NCBI RefSeq assembly: GCF_000003605.2
Contig: NW_003155259.1
Location: 123,786 to 160,191, forward strand
DNA from: Saccoglossus kowalevskii
Taxonomy: Eukaryota; Hemichordata; Enteropneusta; Harrimaniidae
Length of the DNA: 36,406 nt
Direction of reading: 5' to 3'
Positions 30,501 through 36,406 of this stretch are shown here, piece by piece. The notes under the pieces are model-generated. The model was not told the DNA's origin, made no database searches, and saw nothing but the letters and a program-made list of their open reading frames with translations. Every line of letters begins with the position of its first letter. Position 1 is the stretch's first letter. The translations under genes and the position numbers were made by a program.

Positions 30501-30818
30501 GCAGAATCTAATTAGGTAGTTTTTTTAATCATCGAAAAAGATAATTTTGATAAGGCATTTCTCCTACCTCCAATAAAAGTTATTATACGAGTGAAAATTC
30601 AATGACGTAATTTTTATATCTACAGAACTTAAAATTCCCACATACTTCAACACAATGCCTGATTTCTTAGCCATTTCTTCGGGCAAACATAGTGAAAAGT
30701 TACTCCTATATTACGTAATTAAGTGCATATATTTGCTTTCAGGCTGTAGACTAACGCTTGGCATTTGATAATTTTCATTGGTGCCAGTGTCTCCATCAAT
30801 AGTTAAATAGTTAACCTC

Positions 30819-30912
30819 TTAATCCCCATCATCATCAACATTTCCATCATTATGATTATTGGCTGGATGTGGTTGATCACTTGTTGCTTGACGAGACTCG
30901 CGTCTCGCATAG
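30819..30912 (-). pseudogene. Paralogue tail exon with early stop
   Basis: From an acceptor at CATATTTAG the frame gives HYARRESRQATSD, then an Asn- and Asp-rich stretch ending DDDGD, and stops at TAA (30821-30819). Just past the stop, in the same frame, the sequence reads EVNYLTIDG, the equivalent of the parent's ITIM-like VCYSTIDG. About 200 residues of the parent tail are absent. The result would be a receptor without ITIMs, or nothing at all if not expressed. Confidence 0.65.
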
Positions 30913-30958
30913 CTAAATATGCACGGGAAAAAACAACAAACAAATTAATTATACATAC

Positions 30959-31043
30959 TGCGTGCGGATGTAAATAATGAAAACAGCCGCTGTTATCACA
31001 ATGCCTGTCAAAGTACAACCCACACAAATAACAATAATTCCCA
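30959..31043 (-). pseudogene. Paralogue transmembrane exon
   Basis: Exactly 85 nt like the parent exon 11, with acceptor TCTTACAG and donor GTATGT. It codes for [20 protein letters not shown] followed by FIIYIR, still a good TM helix. Frame and hydrophobicity are preserved, while about a third of the residues differ from the parent. That is more conservation than expected for an old unconstrained relic. Confidence 0.7.
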
Positions 31044-31189
31044 CTGTAAGAAATTCAAGATATAATAGATATTTGAATATATATTATATCTATATCTATA
31101 CATCTGATTTAACATACACGAAATGGTTAGATAAATATATTATTTGACGTAGTACTTATGTAAATTTGTATTGATTATATAGTACATAC

Positions 31190-31219
31190 CTGATAGTGAA
31201 TTGCCTTGAGGTTCAGCTC
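31190..31219 (-). pseudogene. Paralogue stalk micro-exon
   Basis: 30 nt, the same length as parent exon 10, coding for AEPQGNSLS, with the same TTCTAAG acceptor and GTATGTAC donor. Confidence 0.65.
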
Positions 31220-31320
31220 CTTAGAATAAAAAAAACAGATGAAAATGATATTTGAATATACATAACTATTATCAATTAAGCCAAATTTGTTTCAAAGCTA
31301 GGTAACTCCACATGTCACAA

Positions 31321-32215
31321 CTGGCATAGATACAAATATAGGTACATGAGATTTTAAATATAAATCGTCCAGTTGTGTTGATTTTATTCCTATTTCATAT
31401 ACTGACTTACTGACATACTATACAACAGAAACAAGACAAACCGACAAGTACAAACAAAATATATACATAGTATTTGTTTGTATGAGTATAATCAATATAT
31501 TTTATTGTTACCAGGCACCAGCGCCGAGGCGATGTGTACCATGTACCGTGTACCTGTAGACCACTGTTACTCTACGCGACATTTCAGTAATCACACCTTA
31601 GCAATGTGAATGATTATGTTAATATTTGTTGCCTTAAAACTAGTATTTTTCTCATATCCAAGTAGAATTAAACAGATTGTGGTGTCAGTGATCGACTTTC
31701 CCGTTCACTGTACTTTCTGTCTCGTGAAATACATAAAAACAATAGACTACTCTAATATGAAATTATTAGAATAAATTCACAACAACTGATAGGAAAATTC
31801 ACCACTCCCCAGATGAAAATTTCAGCACACCGTTGTTTACGAACGTACCACCATCTTCTATCTGCATTCGCACGTCAATAGACGTAAAAAGAGCGGATCG
31901 AACGCTTGCCGCAAAATGATTTGATTTGGAACTTGAATATCTTTTAACTGTTCAATGGCGAAATAGCGATCTTTCAGCGGGAAACACTCACTTCAACAAA
32001 ATTGACCATTGTCTAATGTGTATAAACATTTTTAAAGGTGAAAACACTGTTTGTGGAATCACGCCGGATGTTTTGACTCCACTTTGACATTATAAATTTT
32101 ATTTGTCCTAATTTTACGTTCGATTTGACAAAAAACGCTGCAAATGTTACTACGAATAAAAACATCATAATAGTGCATTTTGGGGGATTAATGGGCGACG
32201 CATGGTCCATTATTG
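31321..32215. repeat. Second copy of receptor intron sequence
   Basis: The sequence upstream of the paralogue matches receptor introns in order. 31321-31420 resembles 5479-5580. About 31675-31715 (GGTGTCAGTGA and GTTCACTGTA) resembles 13823-13863. About 32030-32135 resembles 12200-12310. The Gypsy and TTAA insertions are absent here. The minus-strand frame 32013-32210 lies on this repeat and is not a gene. Confidence 0.6.
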
Positions 32216-35200
32216 CGTGATCGCAGGTGAACCATTTATCATGCTATTGTGATATAAATTGTAAGTAAAAAGTACTTTTAGAAAACAGAGCCTTTGATGT
32301 GTGAATTAAAATAACACATGTTTAGATACTTTGCAACAACCCATTGCACATGTTTACTTTTAGACTGCTGATACAGTCACTGGATTGTGTTGTTAGCAGA
32401 ATTTGAGATACACATATCCTGCAATATTGGCATATTGGTATGTCTCAGAGATTGGCATGTGATTGTGAAATGCCTCGGAATGTGCTGAGCCCAGCGTTGT
32501 TGCCAATGAAAATAGATATGACATCTTTGACCCGAGTCTCCTACTTTAAAATGGTAGAACTTGGATAAAAAGTTGTTTATTCCACTTCCAATATTGGCAT
32601 TCTTTGTACACTGATTGGTCCGTTAGTTTGGGATAACCAATTATTTTGGTGAATACATTGTATTGTTTGCATGGCCATAATTTAGTTGTAGTATTCAAGT
32701 TGAGACATGTGTGGAAAACTTTGGTCAGGAAGGTGACCTGACTTGATTCTGTAACGTCCTGTGATGCTGATTCCTGACTCCAGTGAGCTGTACCCTATAC
32801 AGTGGTACATATGCAGACGTGCTGTGCAGTAATCCCTGCTGATCAACAGGAACCACTGACGCTCACTGCCCGAAACACTCCTGCTGTACCATTGCTACTA
32901 GTAGCAGCAGATGGCAGTGCAGTTGCCGATACTCCCTGGACACAGAGCACGAGTTTAAATTGTAGTGCAGCATATATTGTGTTGTTTTGATTTATTGTAT
33001 TCGTTACCGGTAAATTTCTTTCCCTACACTGCTTCAGTTGTGGTAATATACTTTCACCAAACAATCCCCACCCCGCGACAGCGGAAGAACTGTAGGGAGG
33101 AGAAGTAAGCACGCTACCAGAGATGTCTATTATTAGACCTGTATTGAAGATAAGCTCCCAGTTCCTGAATACAGTGTAGCCCCACAAAGACCCTCCCTGT
33201 ATTTTACGTAACACTATAATGGGACATAATATTATGTTGACACTTCTGCTTCAGCGTGACAATCCAATCATAACCACGTACGTAGCTATTTCAAATAAAA
33301 AACATAGTACCAATGTCGATTTAATCAACATTATGACAATGACAAATCGCAGTAGTTGGCGAGCTTTCTCCTGTTGCAGCCAAAAATCGGGATAATCGAA
33401 GAATACTAACTTGTTAATTTGTTAGTTAATAGTTCATTTCTTTATCAGGTTAGTGTATATGTTCTGTCAGTTGGCTGTAGGTAGCCGGGCAGTGATTGGT
33501 ATATATTTTTGACAAGTCAGCAATGTTGTAATACTAACTATTTACCATTCGTGTCGCTTCACCAGTGAACAATATCAATGATCTCAGTGCATCGTGATTT
33601 TTCAACTTCGAGAAGTATAGTTCTATAGTAGCAACAGAACAGTTGTTTTTTCGTAGAACGCCTTCTTCGCGAATTCCACTCCAACGTCGTCGCGTGATAT
33701 TTCTAGAGATGACTGTGATTGTTGACACAAAGCTTTGTGACCAAATTTCCCATGGTAAACCCATTGAGTGTTTAACACAACAAATTCTATCAGTTTATTC
33801 TCCAGATAATCCACATCAATAGATGTCCTTTTTCGGTCGTTACAGCTTTGCCGACACGTTTTAATCTATTCACCAAACCGGTAAAGGCGTGATTGCTAGG
33901 ACCAAGTTCACGATCATTCATGATACATATGCCGATTAGGAGTGAATGATTTGCAGTCATGCGGGGGGGGGGGTCGTCTATAAGGACGCTTTTTTTGCAA
34001 TTTTTTTCTTTTTTTTCATGAATGTGCCAACATGTTTTCCCCGCAAAACTTTCAAATTTTCCATGCACCTGTTATGATTTTAAATGGTCAAACCCTGATT
34101 GTGAAAGCAGTTAGGTGACGATTCATTGCTGTCCGTATATCCGTGATGGTACAATGACGATCAGGAATAAAATCGTCAAGATTGCATGCACAAAGTACCA
34201 CATAATTGACGTAAAAGATCGTTCAGCTCATTCAATTGTAGAATGTTATGCCTTTTCGTTTCTCTCAACCTGGAATAAAAAGTATCGTTCAATAAAATCC
34301 GGCATGAAATGCTGTTTTGAAACTACACTGAATCCAGTTTAAATATAACACCCAGAGTACTGTAAACAAAATAACTTACTTTCATGAGCTTGCTCGCTCA
34401 TTCCGTTGACGTCTAATGCCTAAGTAATTTTGATGACGCTGCCTCTGCCTCGCTCTCAGAAAGTTATTTGGCAAACTGCTATATTAATGTTCGTAATTAC
34501 CGCATGTCAAACAGCCACGCCGTCTGCTGTTTGTTATGTTTCGAGTAGCCGATTCCATTCAATGACCCTTACAGCTACCGTATATCACGTGATAATCCGC
34601 CTTATAATGCCTAGAAGACATTCTCATACGATCGCTGTCTAGTTTGAATGGGGAATTTCTATCAAGCATCGAAAGCAACATCGGTCGAGTCACCAACCAA
34701 GAAGTGTACAGATTTTTGTTATGCACAGTATTCAGTGGTATCAGCCATGTTATATACACTTATTATTTTATACAAGTATATTGATGGTGTTAATCCATCG
34801 ATTTGATTGGTCCAAACACAAAATTTGCATATTAATGGTATATTGACTGATAATGCACGGCTAAACCAAGTGGCCCTGGAACATGAATTAACTACAGGTT
34901 TAATACGGAAATACCTAAAATCGGTAGTACTTGATTTTTAGAGAAATATAGTGGTTGAATTTTGAAAAAATATTGAAAAAACACCGAATTAAAAACACCT
35001 GAAAAATGATATAACCATAATATTGCTTTTATTAATGGCGGAATCCAAGTTGTGAGCGTCGATCGTTGGGTGATTGTCGCTCGCCACACAAACCTAAACA
35101 ACCGTCCCTCAACACTGTGAGGTGTTTAGACGAACGCCAGAACGCTGTGTTCTCCGTGTTGTGACTTTGAAATGGATTGCGAACCTCCAACAAAGAAAAC

Positions 35201-35469
35201 ATGACCTTTAAGTTTAACAGGTGACCAACTAGATGAGATTGAGGGATTGAAGGGCAAAAAAATGCAAAAAACTACGAGTCACAGGCTCGTGCGGCTCGTG
35301 CATATATGTCGTGAATTGTGCAATATCTCGTGGTATACCCGCCTTCGACGGGGGGTTATTGCTTAAATATCCATCTAGATGGCAATACACCATACAGTAT
35401 CCATTTGTATTCAATGTGAGATGTTGGATCATATAACAACACATAACTGAATATAACAATAATAACAAC
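32216..35469. other. Intergenic, no supported gene
   Basis: No exon or transposon protein could be firmly called. A homopolymer G11 lies at 33963-33973. Minus-strand frames at 33623-33814 and 33790-34068 overlap and look mildly protein-like (for example VYHGKFGHKALCQQ) but match nothing I recognise. Around 35170-35345 the plus strand reads LTGDQLDEIEGLKG, which faintly resembles N-terminal regions of some tyrosine-recombinase-derived proteins; this is too weak to call. Confidence 0.4.
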
Positions 35470-35514
35470 CAGCAGTGTTATATTGGATTCCGATTGGTTT
35501 GTATATTTGTATAT

Positions 35515-35531
35515 GTATCTATCTATCTATC
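35515..35531. repeat. (TATC)n short microsatellite
   Basis: About four TATC units followed by T8, in the 5' leader of the LINE ORF1 below. Confidence 0.8.
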
Positions 35532-35574
35532 TTTTTTTTGCCTCAAATTTTCGCTCGTCGTGGGGCCTTTCCAA

Positions 35575-36267
35575 ATGGCGGCCTCCACGGCGAGTACACG
35601 TGTTAACCATTTTGCAGGGCTAACACGTAAACATGGTCTGAAATGCGAATCAATTGATGGGATACCAATTGAAGCATATGTTAAAAATATTTCTGCTATT
35701 CTCAAACCTGTAAATATTATTGCCGCTTCCCGAGTGAGCGGAAGTGTTATTGTTTTTCTCGACTCTGTGAACGCTGTGGAAACTGTTTGTACAACTGGTC
35801 TGTCAGTGGGAGACTGCTTTACCCATGTGCAACCCCTTGTTAAACCTGCCACTAAAGTAATTTTCTCAGGTGTACCCCCATATATACCAAATCATATTAT
35901 TCAAACTGAACTGTCAAAGTATGGCCGCGTTGTTAGCAATTTGCGCTTAATTCCATTCGGGTGCAAACAACCCGAGCTGAAATACGTCAAATCTATTCGC
36001 CGTCAAGTTTATAAGTTGTGTGACAATAATAAACTTGACGGTGTCATCAATGTCACTCATGAGGAGCGGCAACATCGTATCTATTTATCAACTGATGATA
36101 TTGTTTGTCACAGGTGTCTAAAAAAGGGACATATGATGAGAAACTGCCCAGTAAGTCAACAGCAAACTTCAAACGACCCAGTTCGCGATCATTCTCTTCC
36201 AAATAGTAAAAACCGCTCCGACCCTGAACCAAGACCTGTTGCTATTGTCTACTATTGCTACTCTTGA
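35575..36267 (+). CDS. LINE ORF1 nucleic-acid-binding protein (frameshifted)
   Basis: Preferred start ATG at 35575 (CCAAATGGCG context) giving MAASTASTRVNHFAG; an ATG further upstream, at 35494, lies before the microsatellite. The middle region TKVIFSGVPPYIPNHII and ELSKYGRVVSNLRLIPFGCK look RRM-like. A CCHC zinc knuckle CHRCLKKGHMMRNC (C-x2-C-x4-H-x4-C) is at 36106-36147. The open frame ends at 36267, but the -1 frame from about 36249 continues STIATLDKTDEANDINENG with an acidic tail to the window edge. A single frameshift has therefore truncated ORF1. It would bind element RNA in the ribonucleoprotein. Confidence 0.8.
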   Translation: MAASTASTRVNHFAGLTRKHGLKCESIDGIPIEAYVKNISAILKPVNIIAASRVSGSVIVFLDSVNAVETVCTTGLSVGDCFTHVQPLVKPATKVIFSGVPPYIPNHIIQTELSKYGRVVSNLRLIPFGCKQPELKYVKSIRRQVYKLCDNNKLDGVINVTHEERQHRIYLSTDDIVCHRCLKKGHMMRNCPVSQQQTSNDPVRDHSLPNSKNRSDPEPRPVAIVYYCYS

Positions 36268-36406
36268 TAAAACTGATGAAGCAAACGACATTAATGAAAA
36301 TGGTGATAATGATAACAATAGTCAAACGATGGAAGTTGACGACACGCCCGAAAATGTAAAGTATAACAAAAGTCACGAAAACAATACTATAAATGATAAA
36401 AGTGAC

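Larger units (their letters stand above)
30740..31320 (-). pseudogene. Truncated paralogue of the receptor 3' end
   Basis: Copies of exons 9 (edge only) to 12 of the receptor gene in the same order and orientation. The sushi exon is reduced to about 15 bp after its acceptor (TTGTGACATGTGG, 31320-31306). Stalk and TM exons are intact with working splice sites. The tail is cut short by a stop. No CUB or sushi exons for it lie to its right within the window. It is either a pseudogene fragment or the 3' end of a gene with a distant or rearranged 5' part. Confidence 0.75.
35470..36406 (+). mobile_element. Tx1-like LINE, 5' part, runs off the window
   Basis: The 5' leader and ORF1 of a non-LTR retrotransposon; ORF2 would lie beyond the window end. 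The ORF1 type (central domain plus CCHC knuckle and acidic C-terminus) is the one I associate with L1-Tx1 elements. Because the 5' end is present, this copy may be nearly full length, unlike most LINE copies. Confidence 0.7.

Noticed and set aside
33623-34068. Two overlapping protein-like minus-strand frames
   Set aside because: They read somewhat like exon or transposon sequence but have no recognised domain and no firm splice sites; left uncalled.
35170-35345. Possible tyrosine-recombinase (Crypton-like) N-terminal exon
   Set aside because: Only a short stretch resembles it, with a frame break before it and a stop after it.
35523-35852. 109-codon minus-strand ORF
   Set aside because: It is the antisense shadow of LINE ORF1.
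1-36406. Prokaryotic systems (operons, CRISPR, restriction or toxin-antitoxin loci)
   Set aside because: Spliced genes, microsatellites and eukaryotic transposons throughout; no array of spaced repeats or bacterial gene order.

Overview
This is a stretch of metazoan nuclear DNA, AT-rich and gene-sparse, with spliced genes and many decayed transposons. The mix of a CUB/sushi receptor gene, Tc1, Gypsy, RTE-like and Tx1-like elements suggests a lophotrochozoan, most likely a mollusc. That is inference from gene and element style; no species can be named. There are no operons, rRNA genes or CRISPR arrays, and no convincing functional tRNA gene.

The central feature is a minus-strand gene between 17798 and 4000. 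I could assemble it exon by exon from splice sites and reading phase: signal peptide, short linker, four CUB-like domains, three sushi (CCP) domains, short stalk, one transmembrane helix and a 238-residue acidic cytoplasmic tail. All introns up to the transmembrane exon are phase 1. The 12 exons sum to 2880 nt (959 aa plus stop) with no frame conflict. The tail carries two ITIM-like tyrosine motifs (IGYSGL, VCYSTI) and three copies of a GF-x2-N-x2-Y repeat, so it looks like a cell-surface receptor with tyrosine-based signalling. Sushi 2 and 3 are a recent exon duplication (4 differences in 174 nt).

The gene is embedded in local duplications. A truncated copy of its 3' end (tail, TM, stalk exons, 30.8-31.3 kb) lies upstream of it. 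A decayed copy of its promoter and first exon lies at 20.66-21.0 kb, and part of that is repeated in tandem at 25.8-26.6 kb.

Mobile DNA, left to right: a Tc1-like element (1513-3065), a TTAA-flanked 0.9 kb element (5879-6795), a broken Gypsy retroelement (about 7361-11660), tRNA-like SINE remnants (17.6 kb, 29.3 kb), an RTE-like LINE end (18.7-19.2 kb), a 4.3 kb long-TIR DNA transposon with a 3-bp target duplication and an unusual intron-bearing ORF (20996-25310, with a 422-base assembly gap), a TTAA-flanked MITE (28224-28520), and the 5' part of a Tx1-like LINE with ORF1 (35575 to the window end).

Because the locus duplicated, several elements have their own empty site in the same window: the 4.3 kb transposon (exact AAT duplication), the TTAA element (exact TTAA) and, less exactly, the Tc1 copy. 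This orders insertions relative to duplications and gives unusually firm element boundaries.
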